A DNA stretch of 10,265 bases from Acidobacteriota bacterium (GTDB lineage: Bacteria > Acidobacteriota > UBA6911 > RPQK01 > JADFOI01): the NCBI GenBank assembly GCA_029942065.1, contig JAPYTY010000052.1:348-10612 (forward strand), given 5' to 3'. A program made the translations under genes and the position numbers. Numbering within the stretch: the stretch's first letter is position 1; each line of letters begins with the position of its first letter. Under the pieces are notes generated by a model that saw nothing but the letters and a program-made list of their open reading frames with translations, ran no database searches and was not told the DNA's origin. Below are positions 1-5,579 of this stretch, in pieces.

Positions 1-347
1 TGACTTTTTATACCTTGTTCTTTCGTCGTCCCATGGGCCGCCACCATATTCGTTTGTGCATGAGCATCAGCTGCTGGATTCGTGGGGCTAATCAAATCAA
101 GGACTATATGACTCGCCACATGGGGGTGGAAAGTGGCGAAACAATGAAGGACGGCAGCTTTAGCTGGGAAGCCGTTCCTGATTGTCTGGGAGCCTGCGAA
201 ATGGCTCCAATGATCCAGCTGGACAAAGACTTTCATGGAAATCTCACCCCGGACAAACTTGGGCACATCCTGACTGAAGCATCCAAACACAGCCCCGGTT
301 CAAAGGATGACGAAACGAAAAAACACAGAAACGCAAAAACGAATTAG
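1..347 (+). CDS. nuoE: NADH-quinone oxidoreductase subunit E (24 kDa, [2Fe-2S]), 5'-truncated by the window
   Basis: This is the C-terminal part of the thioredoxin-like complex I subunit that carries the [2Fe-2S] cluster N1a, next to the FMN subunit NuoF in the peripheral arm. The frame is open to the left edge and begins with TFYT, the conserved segment that precedes the cluster domain, so the gene starts upstream; the TTG at 15 is not its start. The four ligands are visible as C-x4-C (codons at 57 and 72) and C-x3-C in CLGACEMAP (codons at 183 and 195). The usual family end (NLTPDKLGHILTEASK) is followed by about 19 extra polar residues rich in Lys, His and Asn, encoded partly by a degenerate period-8 repeat. 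The stop lies 2 nt before nuoF, which implies one transcript and translational coupling. Identity is firm from the motifs and the position directly before nuoF. Confidence 0.93.
   Translation, partial: TFYTLFFRRPMGRHHIRLCMSISCWIRGANQIKDYMTRHMGVESGETMKDGSFSWEAVPDCLGACEMAPMIQLDKDFHGNLTPDKLGHILTEASKHSPGSKDDETKKHRNAKTN
319..342 (+). repeat. Degenerate octamer array inside the 3' end of nuoE
   Basis: Three consecutive octamers can be read: AAAAACAC, AGAAACGC and AAAAACGA. A weaker unit (CGAAACGA) stands directly before them at 311-318. They encode most of the last residues of NuoE. The low-complexity A-rich composition and period of 8 resemble the octamer arrays at 5440-5504. The array is short and degenerate, so an ordinary Lys/Asn-rich tail is a real alternative. 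Confidence 0.4.
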
Positions 348-349
348 CC

Positions 350-1627
350 ATGCCCATTGAGAAACTGGTATCCGAGCATTTCTCTAACCCTGAGGCCAGG
401 AAATTAGCCTGGTATCGCAGCCATGGGGGATATGAAGGTGCAGGCAAGGCGCTGGATGAGATGACGCCACAGGAAGTTACTGATGAAGTCCTCCACTCCA
501 ACCTGAGAGGACTGGGCGGAGCTGGATTCCCTACCGGTCGAAAGTGGGCGTTCGTCCCTCGCGACACCGGAAAACCGATCTATCTGGCTGTCAATGCCGA
601 CGAGTCAGAACCGGGAACCTTCAAAGACCGCTATATCCTGGAGTGGGATCCCCACCGGCTATTGGAAGGAATCATCATCTGCGCCTATGCCGTCGGCATC
701 CACACAGCCTACATTTACGTTCGAGGGGAATATGTCCGGCCGGCTGAAATTCTTCAAGCCGCTATTGACGAAGCCTACCGAGAAGGTGTGCTGGGAAAAC
801 GTGTTCTGGGCCAGGACTTCTCTCTGGATGTCTATCTCCACCGCGGAGCAGGGGCTTACATCTGTGGAGAGGAAACCGGACTGCTTGAATCTCTGGAAGG
901 GAAGAAGGGTTGGCCTCGGCTCAAACCGCCCTTCCCTGCAGTGGTGGGACTTTTCGAGAGTCCCACGGTTATCAACAATGTGGAAACACTTGCCCATCTT
1001 CCCAAGATCATGGTCAATGGAAGTCAATGGTTTGCTGAGATTGGGTGCGAGCGAAACGGGGGAACGCGTCTGTTCGCCCTCTCAGGAAGCGTCAAGAAAC
1101 CAGGCGTTTACGAATTACCCCTGGGATCCTCCTTGCACGAACTGATCTATCAACACGGCGGAGGGATCCTGGATGACAAGGCCCTCAAAGCGGTCATTCC
1201 CGGTGGCGCCTCAGCAGCGGTCTTGACCCAACAGGAGACCGAAATTCAACTGGATTTTGACAGTTGCATCAAGGCGAAGTCGATGTTGGGATCCGGCGCC
1301 GTGATTGTCATGAACGAGGATGTCTGCATGGTCAAGGCCGCTCACAACATCATGCGGTTTTTTGCCCATGAATCGTGCGGCCAGTGCACTCCCTGTCGCG
1401 AGGGGACAGCCTGGGTGTATAGAATCCTGACCCGGATCCTGGAGGGTGATGCAACTCCGGCCGACATCCACTACTTACTGGAGATCGCCGACAACATGAG
1501 CGGCACCAGCATCTGTGCCCTTAGCGACGGGGCCGCCATGTCCTTCAGAAGTTACGTGAAAAAATTCACCTCCGAGTTCGAGTATCACATTCGCCACGGG
1601 AAGTGTGATGTTAACGAGAGGCTATAA
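350..1627 (+). CDS. nuoF: NADH-quinone oxidoreductase subunit F (51 kDa; NADH- and FMN-binding, [4Fe-4S] N3)
   Basis: NuoF oxidises NADH through FMN and passes electrons to cluster N3 at the tip of the complex I peripheral arm. The 425-residue length is normal. Visible in order: the glycine-rich nucleotide loop GLGGAGFPTG (residues 54-63); NADESEPGTFKDR (82-94), whose E85 aligns with the acidic residue used for NADH selectivity; YVRGEY (123-128); HRGAGAYICGEETGLLESLEG (164-184); a central ubiquitin-like SLBB region (about 240-295); and the N3 ligands C343, C346, C349 in SCGQCTPCREG, with C389 in ICALSDGAA. The first loop has Leu at 55 where Arg is most common (GRGGAGF), a conservative oddity in an otherwise canonical protein. 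The ATG lies 2 nt after the nuoE stop with no strong ribosome-binding site, so translation is probably coupled to nuoE. Identification is certain; assembly with the other subunits is inferred from the operon. Confidence 0.98.
   Translation: MPIEKLVSEHFSNPEARKLAWYRSHGGYEGAGKALDEMTPQEVTDEVLHSNLRGLGGAGFPTGRKWAFVPRDTGKPIYLAVNADESEPGTFKDRYILEWDPHRLLEGIIICAYAVGIHTAYIYVRGEYVRPAEILQAAIDEAYREGVLGKRVLGQDFSLDVYLHRGAGAYICGEETGLLESLEGKKGWPRLKPPFPAVVGLFESPTVINNVETLAHLPKIMVNGSQWFAEIGCERNGGTRLFALSGSVKKPGVYELPLGSSLHELIYQHGGGILDDKALKAVIPGGASAAVLTQQETEIQLDFDSCIKAKSMLGSGAVIVMNEDVCMVKAAHNIMRFFAHESCGQCTPCREGTAWVYRILTRILEGDATPADIHYLLEIADNMSGTSICALSDGAAMSFRSYVKKFTSEFEYHIRHGKCDVNERL
1616..1621 (+). promoter_or_regulatory. 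Ribosome-binding site supporting the TTG start of nuoG
   Basis: GAGAGG lies inside the last codons of nuoF, 8 nt before the TTG. No ATG or GTG near this point would give a normal NuoG N-terminus, so this site and the conserved N-terminal beta strand decide the start. Confidence 0.6.
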
Positions 1628-1629
1628 AA

Positions 1630-3183
1630 TTGCCCATCATCACCATTGATCAGCAAGAGGTCCAGGTAGAAGCTGGGTCCACCGTGATACAGGCCGCGGA
1701 AAAGGTCGGAGCGTATGTTCCCCGCTACTGCTACCATCCCGGGCTTTCCATTGCTGGAAGTTGCCGGATGTGCCTGGTCGAGATCGAAAACATGCCAAAG
1801 CTGGCCATCGCCTGCCACACTCAGGTCCAGGAGGGCATGCAGGTCCTCACCCAATCCGATCAGGTCACTCACGCTCGCCGAGCCATGCTTGAATTCCTCT
1901 TGGTCGATCATCCCCTGGATTGCCCCGTCTGTGATCAGGCGGGTGAATGCGACCTCCAGAACTTCTACATGGAAATCGGCCAGCATGACAGCCGTTTCCT
2001 CGAAGATAAAAACAAGGCGAAAAAGGCCACCGTCATCGGGCCCCATGTCATTCTGGATCAGGAACGCTGCATCCTTTGCACTCGCTGCACCCGATTTTGC
2101 GAGGAGGTTTCCCAGACCGATGAACTGGGCGTCTTCAACCGTGGAAACCGATCCGCCATTGATCTTTATCCGGGCCGTACACTGGATAATCCCTATTCGG
2201 GCAATGTAATTGACATCTGTCCGGTTGGGGCCCTCACCGAAAGAGAGTTTCGTTTTCAGTGCCGCGTCTGGTACCTGCGGCAACAGAATTCAATCTGCAC
2301 CGGCTGTTCCCGGGGATGCAATGTCAGCATCCACTACAACGATTCGCGTCCTTACAAGGCTGGCGGAAAACGAGTGCAGCGTCTCAAGCCGCGCTTCAAC
2401 CCAGAGGTCAATAGCTGGTGGATCTGCGACGAGGGGCGCTTTGGTTACGAGTTCATCGACCAGAATCGAATCGAAGTTCCTTACCGCCGGGTAGGTGGAA
2501 AATTGGAGGCAGCCGCCTGGAGTGATGTCGTGGAAGAGGTCTCCACAGCCCTCAAGACGGCGCTGGGGAAATTCGGCCCTCAGGGCATCGGAATTATTGC
2601 TTCCCCTCAACTTTCCAATGAGGAACTGCACCTGATCCACAAGCTTTTCGGCGAACTGATGGGAATCGAGGGTATCGGGTATCACAATCCCTGGGAACCG
2701 GAGGGTCTTCATGACGACTTCCTGATGCGCGCCGACAAGAATCCGAATCGTCGCGGGGCCGAGGAAATGGGCTTCACCAAAGACTCCCTGTCCCTGCTGG
2801 AGAAAGCAGCCTCCGGCGAAATCAAGGTCCTGTACATTTTTCAACACAACTTCCAGGAAGAGGCCAAAAAGCTCCTGACACAGGTAGAGTATGTAATCTT
2901 CCAGGGATCCAATTGGACCGACACAGCAGACTGCTGCGATATCGTGATTCCAAGTACCACCCACGCCGAAGAAGAAGGCACCTTCACCAATTTTGAAGGA
3001 CGCATCCAACATTTCGATCAGGTCTTTTTACCTCTTTCTGAATCGAAAAATGGCATTGAAATCATGACCCTGCTGGCCGAACACATGAACTACGCGTGGC
3101 CCTACTCCGGCCCTGACGATGCCTTCCTGGAATGGCAGGGAAAGTCCTACCAGGAACTGAATGACTTTGGAGATTTGATTTAA
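1630..3183 (+). CDS. nuoG: NADH-quinone oxidoreductase subunit G (75 kDa Fe-S subunit, compact form)
   Basis: NuoG carries the electron wire from NuoF toward NuoI. The 517-residue protein has a plant-type [2Fe-2S] domain (C34, C45, C48, C62; N1b), a His-Cys3 site (H94, C98, C101, C107; N5), a ferredoxin-like site (C147, C150, C153, C197; N4), and a further C-x2-C-x3-C-x35-C site (C223, C226, C230, C266), the position of the extra bacterial cluster N7. The rest is a shortened molybdopterin-oxidoreductase-like domain, ending with the recognisable DIVIPSTTHAEEEGTFTNFE stretch (437-456). It is much shorter than the roughly 900-residue E. coli protein, as in lineages with a reduced C-terminal domain. 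The start is TTG, 2 nt after the nuoF stop; GAGAGG at 1616-1621 sits 8 nt upstream, and residues 1-8 (PIITIDQ after Met) are the usual N-terminus. No in-frame break is seen. Confidence 0.97.
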   Translation: MPIITIDQQEVQVEAGSTVIQAAEKVGAYVPRYCYHPGLSIAGSCRMCLVEIENMPKLAIACHTQVQEGMQVLTQSDQVTHARRAMLEFLLVDHPLDCPVCDQAGECDLQNFYMEIGQHDSRFLEDKNKAKKATVIGPHVILDQERCILCTRCTRFCEEVSQTDELGVFNRGNRSAIDLYPGRTLDNPYSGNVIDICPVGALTEREFRFQCRVWYLRQQNSICTGCSRGCNVSIHYNDSRPYKAGGKRVQRLKPRFNPEVNSWWICDEGRFGYEFIDQNRIEVPYRRVGGKLEAAAWSDVVEEVSTALKTALGKFGPQGIGIIASPQLSNEELHLIHKLFGELMGIEGIGYHNPWEPEGLHDDFLMRADKNPNRRGAEEMGFTKDSLSLLEKAASGEIKVLYIFQHNFQEEAKKLLTQVEYVIFQGSNWTDTADCCDIVIPSTTHAEEEGTFTNFEGRIQHFDQVFLPLSESKNGIEIMTLLAEHMNYAWPYSGPDDAFLEWQGKSYQELNDFGDLI

Positions 3184-3185
3184 AA

Positions 3186-4274
3186 ATGGCCCCCATGGAT
3201 TTCCTCCTCCACTTTGCCAAGGCATTTTTCATCTTCAATCTCGCCATGGGGTTCATGTTCATCCTCAGCTGGATGGAACGCAAGCAAAGTGCGTTGATGC
3301 AGGATCGAATCGGAGCCAACCGAGCTGATCTGTTCGGGTTTCGCGCCTTGGGGCTGTTTCATCCCATTGCCGACGCTATCAAACTGCTCACCAAGGAGGA
3401 CTTTAGTCCCAGCAGTGGTCACCGTTTTCTTCATACTTTGGCCCCGATGCTTGCCCTGTTCTTTGCCCTGATCAGCTTTGCGGTGATTCCCTTTGGTGGC
3501 ATCTACGAGATCGGCGGCTACCAGATTTCCCTGCAGGTACTGGATCTCAACATCGGCCTTCTCTACGTGTTCGCAACCATGAGCATGGGCATCTATGGGT
3601 TTGTTCTGGCTGGATGGTCCTCGGGCAACAATTACGGTCTGCTGGGGAGTCTGCGAGCATCGAGTCAAATGATTTCCTACGAAATCACCATGGGCGCTAC
3701 CATTGTCGGAGTTCTAATGATTTACGGAACACTGAACCTACAAGATCTAGTCATTGCCCAGGGCGAGTTGATCTGGGGTTGGCTGCCCAAGTGGGGCGTG
3801 GTGGTTCAGCCACTGGGGTTTATTCTCTTTGCTACAGCCGCCATGGCCGAAACCAAGCGCATCCCCTTTGATGTCCCCGAGGGAGAATCGGAAATCATCG
3901 GCTATTTCGTCGAATACAGTGGGATGAAATTTGCAATGTTTTACTCCAGCGACTTTGTCGAAACAGTCCTGGCCTCAGCCCTGATGACCACCTTGTTTTT
4001 TGGGGGTTGGCAGATTCCCTTTTTATACCAGGAGGGATTTCAGCTTCCCGGAACCGCAGTTTTCTCCCTCCCGCCGGGACTCGTCATGGGCCTGCAGGTA
4101 AGTGCCTTTGTGATGAAAGTTTCCTTCTTCTGCTTCCTGCTGATGCTGATCCGCTGGACCCTTCCCCGTTTTCGCTGGGACCACTTGATGAAACTGGGAT
4201 GGACGATAATGCTGCCGCTGTCGATTGCCAATATCCTGGTGACAGCTTGGTTGGTACTGATAGGATTCTTTTAA
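3186..4274 (+). CDS. nuoH: NADH-quinone oxidoreductase subunit H (membrane subunit at the quinone site)
   Basis: NuoH anchors the peripheral arm in the membrane and forms part of the quinone-access chamber and first proton path. The 362-residue sequence is strongly hydrophobic with about eight membrane segments. Family signatures: ERKQSALMQDRIGANRADL (31-49), ADAIKLLTKED (62-72), the loop SSGNNYGLLGSLRASSQMIS (145-164), and AETKRIPFDVPEGESEIIGY (221-240), which continues to EYSGMKF and holds the acidic quinone-facing loop; RWTLPRFRWDHLM (323-335) closes the protein. Two positions differ from the commonest form: GANR replaces GPNR, and PEGESE replaces PEAESE. I read both as lineage variants. 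The first ATG is preferred over the one three codons later because GGAGA at 3169-3173 is 12 nt from the first and 21 nt from the second. It follows nuoG by 2 nt. Confidence 0.97.
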   Translation: MAPMDFLLHFAKAFFIFNLAMGFMFILSWMERKQSALMQDRIGANRADLFGFRALGLFHPIADAIKLLTKEDFSPSSGHRFLHTLAPMLALFFALISFAVIPFGGIYEIGGYQISLQVLDLNIGLLYVFATMSMGIYGFVLAGWSSGNNYGLLGSLRASSQMISYEITMGATIVGVLMIYGTLNLQDLVIAQGELIWGWLPKWGVVVQPLGFILFATAAMAETKRIPFDVPEGESEIIGYFVEYSGMKFAMFYSSDFVETVLASALMTTLFFGGWQIPFLYQEGFQLPGTAVFSLPPGLVMGLQVSAFVMKVSFFCFLLMLIRWTLPRFRWDHLMKLGWTIMLPLSIANILVTAWLVLIGFF

Positions 4275-4278
4275 AGCC

Positions 4279-4848
4279 ATGGCCATCAAAAAGATCGAAC
4301 GTAATCTGGGATTTTGGGAAAAAACTTATCTCCCGGAAATTGCTCATGGACTGCGCCTGACGGCACGCCATTTCTTTGGAAACCTCTTGATTCACATCGC
4401 TCACAGTTTCGGATGGGCCAAACATCTGCGGGGAGGAGAGACCTATCAGTACCCGGAGGAAAGGCGCCCTCTTTCGCCGCGCCTGAGAACTCTCCATCGG
4501 CTAACCCGCCGCCAGGATGGCTCTCCCCGCTGTGTGGCCTGCATGATGTGTGAAACGGTCTGTCCTGCCCGTTGCATCTACATAGTAGGAGGCGAACACC
4601 CCAATCCCCAGATTGAAAAATATCCGGTCAGCTTTGACATCGATCTGGGCCTCTGTGTGTTTTGCGGATTCTGCGTTGAGGCCTGTCCTGAAGATGCGAT
4701 CCGTATGGACACGGGAATCCTGGAGTTCTCCTCCTACTCTCGGGAGGGCATGGTCATGGATGTGAACAAACTGCTCTCGCTTTCGCCGAAACAACAGACC
4801 ACAGACAACAGACCACAGACCGCAGACCACAAACCACAGACAGGCTGA
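4279..4848 (+). CDS. nuoI: NADH-quinone oxidoreductase subunit I (two [4Fe-4S] clusters) with a repeat-encoded C-terminal tail
   Basis: NuoI relays electrons through clusters N6a and N6b to N2, next to the membrane. The 189-residue protein has an N-terminal amphipathic/membrane-contacting stretch (about 10-45), then two ferredoxin motifs: C85-x2-C88-x2-C91-x3-C95-P, and C126-x2-C129-x2-C132-x3-C136-P. The family-typical part ends near MVMDVNKLLSLSP (about 158-170). Residues 173-189 are an unusual Thr/Pro/Gln/Asp tail with a 7-residue period (TTDNRPQ, then TADHKPQ, then TG), produced by a 7-bp tandem array that also supplies the reading frame up to the TGA. The tail is therefore probably a recent, function-neutral extension. 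The start is ATG 4 nt after nuoH; only a weak AGGA (4262-4265) precedes it. This is the last complex I gene in the window; nuoJ does not follow. Confidence 0.97.
   Translation: MAIKKIERNLGFWEKTYLPEIAHGLRLTARHFFGNLLIHIAHSFGWAKHLRGGETYQYPEERRPLSPRLRTLHRLTRRQDGSPRCVACMMCETVCPARCIYIVGGEHPNPQIEKYPVSFDIDLGLCVFCGFCVEACPEDAIRMDTGILEFSSYSREGMVMDVNKLLSLSPKQQTTDNRPQTADHKPQTG
4794..4842 (+). repeat. Seven-copy heptamer array (consensus ACAGACC) in the 3' end of nuoI
   Basis: Seven uninterrupted 7-bp units are visible: ACAGACC, ACAGACA, ACAGACC, ACAGACC, GCAGACC, ACAAACC, ACAGACA. Each differs from the consensus by at most one base. The array is coding in its entirety, and the nuoI stop follows 4-6 nt after it. 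Because 7 is not a multiple of 3, three units (21 nt) are needed before the peptide repeats, which gives the heptapeptide period seen in the NuoI tail. Confidence 0.93.
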
Positions 4849-4951
4849 GCAGAGAACTCCAGGCGGGCATCTCCGGAGTGTGGGAGGCGCCTCAGAGTGT
4901 TCATTTCCATGACATCCTTTACATAGGGCATTCTGGGTTCACTTCTCCGGA

Positions 4952-4996
4952 GCCCTGAAAGGGCGGCATAGAATAGCCTGGGGCGTGAGCCCCAGG
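4952..4996 (+). repeat. Two-hairpin repeat module, copy 1
   Basis: Hairpin A is GCCCT-GAA-AGGGC (4952-4964). After exactly 12 nt comes hairpin B, CCTGGGGC-GTGA-GCCCCAGG (4977-4996), a perfect 8-bp stem. The same A-12 nt-B layout recurs at 5102-5146 (inverted) and 5383-5428. Confidence 0.75.
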
Positions 4997-5018
4997 TTGT
5001 TCAGGTCAACAATTAGAA

Positions 5019-5079
5019 GAGCCCTGTAGGGGCGATGTAGTCCCATTGACGGTTTTTCTACATCGCCCTTACAGGGCTC
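5019..5079. repeat. Inner 22-bp inverted repeat with 17-nt loop
   Basis: The arms 5019-5040 and 5058-5079 differ at one base. Each arm contains a diverged version of hairpin A (GCCC-TGTAG-GGGC on the left) followed by GATGTAG, so this looks like two half-modules joined head to head. The loop includes a run of five T (5053-5057) but on the wrong side of the stem for a standard terminator on the + strand. Confidence 0.8.
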
Positions 5080-5101
5080 CTTCACTGACAACACCTTCTA
5101 G

Positions 5102-5146
5102 CCTGGGGCTCACGCCCCAGGCTATTTCACATCACCCCTTCGGGGT
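5102..5146 (-). repeat. Two-hairpin repeat module, copy 2 (inverted)
   Basis: Read on the - strand: hairpin A is ACCCC-GAA-GGGGT (5146-5134), then a 12-nt spacer, then hairpin B CCTGGGGC-GTGA-GCCCCAGG (5121-5102). Hairpin B is identical to that of copy 1, while the A stem differs yet still pairs perfectly and keeps the GAA loop. Confidence 0.75.
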
Positions 5147-5330
5147 TCTGGATCTCCTCCCACCAAGACATACCATACACTCCCACTTCCTCCCAGAGCA
5201 CCTCCCCTCCTGTCCTGTCCTGGAAGGAGCCGGTACCCCAATATGTAAAGGATGTCATGGGAATGAACACCTCAGAGCGCCGATTCCGGAAGGCCGCTCA
5301 CAGAGCCATCGCTATACCTTGGCAGAAAAC

Positions 5331-5358
5331 CCGAAATCCGAAGTCCCAAATCCGAATC
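5331..5358 (+). repeat. Four-copy heptamer array (consensus CCGAAAT)
   Basis: Consecutive units CCGAAAT, CCGAAGT, CCCAAAT and CCGAATC form a period-7 array. It has a different sequence from the ACAGACC array in nuoI but the same unit length and lies in the same island. Confidence 0.7.
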
Positions 5359-5382
5359 TTCACAACCTGAATGCTTCCGGCC

Positions 5383-5428
5383 TCGCTCCGAAGGAGCGAC
5401 AGAGTCTGTCTCAGGGCGCCCAGCCCTG
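5383..5428 (+). repeat. Two-hairpin repeat module, copy 3 (diverged stems)
   Basis: Hairpin A is TCGCTCC-GAA-GGAGCGA (5383-5399), a perfect 7-bp stem with the same GAA loop. After 12 nt follows hairpin B CAGGGC-GCCCA-GCCCTG (5412-5428). The stem sequences are unlike copies 1 and 2, but the order, loop and spacer length are the same. Confidence 0.6.
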
Positions 5429-5439
5429 GGGCAGTCTTC

Positions 5440-5504
5440 TTTGTGTCTTTGTGTCTTGGTGTCTTTGCGGTTAATCTCTTCTCTGTGTCCCTGTGTCTCT
5501 GTGG
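5440..5504 (-). repeat. Two adjacent octamer arrays
   Basis: On the + strand, 5440-5471 reads TTTGTGTC, TTTGTGTC, TTGGTGTC, TTTGCGGT. After 9 nt, 5481-5504 reads CTCTGTGT, CCCTGTGT, CTCTGTGG. On the - strand these are GACACAAA-type and ACACAGAG-type units, a short-repeat style I recall from intergenic DNA of many unrelated environmental bacteria (memory, not checked). Confidence 0.75.
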
Positions 5505-5540
5505 TGAATTTTTTTCCGTGTCCTGGTGGTGAAGGGCTAA

Positions 5541-5549
5541 TGATAGAAT
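5541..5549 (+). promoter_or_regulatory. Possible extended -10 promoter element for lptFG
   Basis: TGATAGAAT fits TG-N-TAGAAT, an extended -10 box with 5 of 6 matches to TATAAT. Transcription would start near 5556, ahead of the AGGAG at 5564-5568. No good -35 box is seen, which is acceptable for an extended -10 promoter. A near-identical TGGTAGAAT precedes the desaturase gene at 8125-8133. Confidence 0.35.
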
Positions 5550-5579
5550 GAAAAGCTCAAACCAGGAGACCGGGAAACC

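Larger units (their letters stand above)
4886..5281. repeat. Large nested inverted repeat (three concentric arm pairs)
   Basis: Outer arms 4886-4925 and 5242-5281 match in inverse orientation at 33 of 40 positions, including 19 uninterrupted bases (CATGACATCCTTTACATA core). Middle arms 4974-4999 and 5100-5125 hold the same CCTGGGGC hairpin in opposite orientation. Inner arms 5019-5040 and 5058-5079 match at 21 of 22 positions around a 17-nt loop (5041-5057). Middle and inner arms share one symmetry axis near 5049; the outer arms are centred near 5083 because the right half carries extra pyrimidine-rich DNA. As RNA or cruciform DNA this could fold into a long branched stem. It looks like a composite of repeats inserted in opposite directions, similar in principle to the paired REP elements of enterobacteria. 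Mobility is inferred, not seen. Confidence 0.85.
4849..5579. other. Gene-free repeat island between nuoI and lptFG
   Basis: These 731 nt contain no credible gene; short open frames have repeat-derived, low-complexity translations and no family motif. From left to right the stretch holds a large nested inverted repeat (4886-5281) with two oppositely oriented two-hairpin modules, a pyrimidine-rich segment (about 5150-5220) with nothing recognisable, a heptamer array (5331-5358), a third two-hairpin module (5383-5428), two octamer arrays (5440-5504), and a short leader with a possible promoter before lptFG. No rho-independent terminator with a proper T tract is seen after nuoI, though any of the hairpins could slow or end transcription. 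Confidence 0.8.

Noticed and set aside
594..1145. 183-codon + strand frame inside nuoF
   Set aside because: Out-of-frame shadow of nuoF; translation lacks any recognisable motif.
1585..3012. Two long open frames on the - strand (1585-2283 and 2290-3012)
   Set aside because: They lie antisense to nuoG, which has unmistakable family motifs throughout; their translations show no family motif or membrane pattern and no start signals. They are codon-bias shadows.
5019..5079. Rho-independent terminator for the nuo operon
   Set aside because: The stem is strong, but no T tract follows it on the + strand; the T run is inside the loop. The inverted-repeat context explains it better.
4886..5428. CRISPR array
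   Set aside because: The repeats are inverted or only 7-8 bp long and lack regular spacers of unique sequence; no cas genes are present.
5046..5474. 142-codon + strand open frame between nuoI and lptFG
   Set aside because: It runs through the palindrome, hairpin modules and tandem arrays; its composition is explained by repeats and it has no ribosome-binding site or family motif.
4849..5579. Remnant of an insertion sequence with a transposase
   Set aside because: No transposase-like coding sequence is found in any frame, and no clear terminal repeat plus target duplication can be defined from this window alone.
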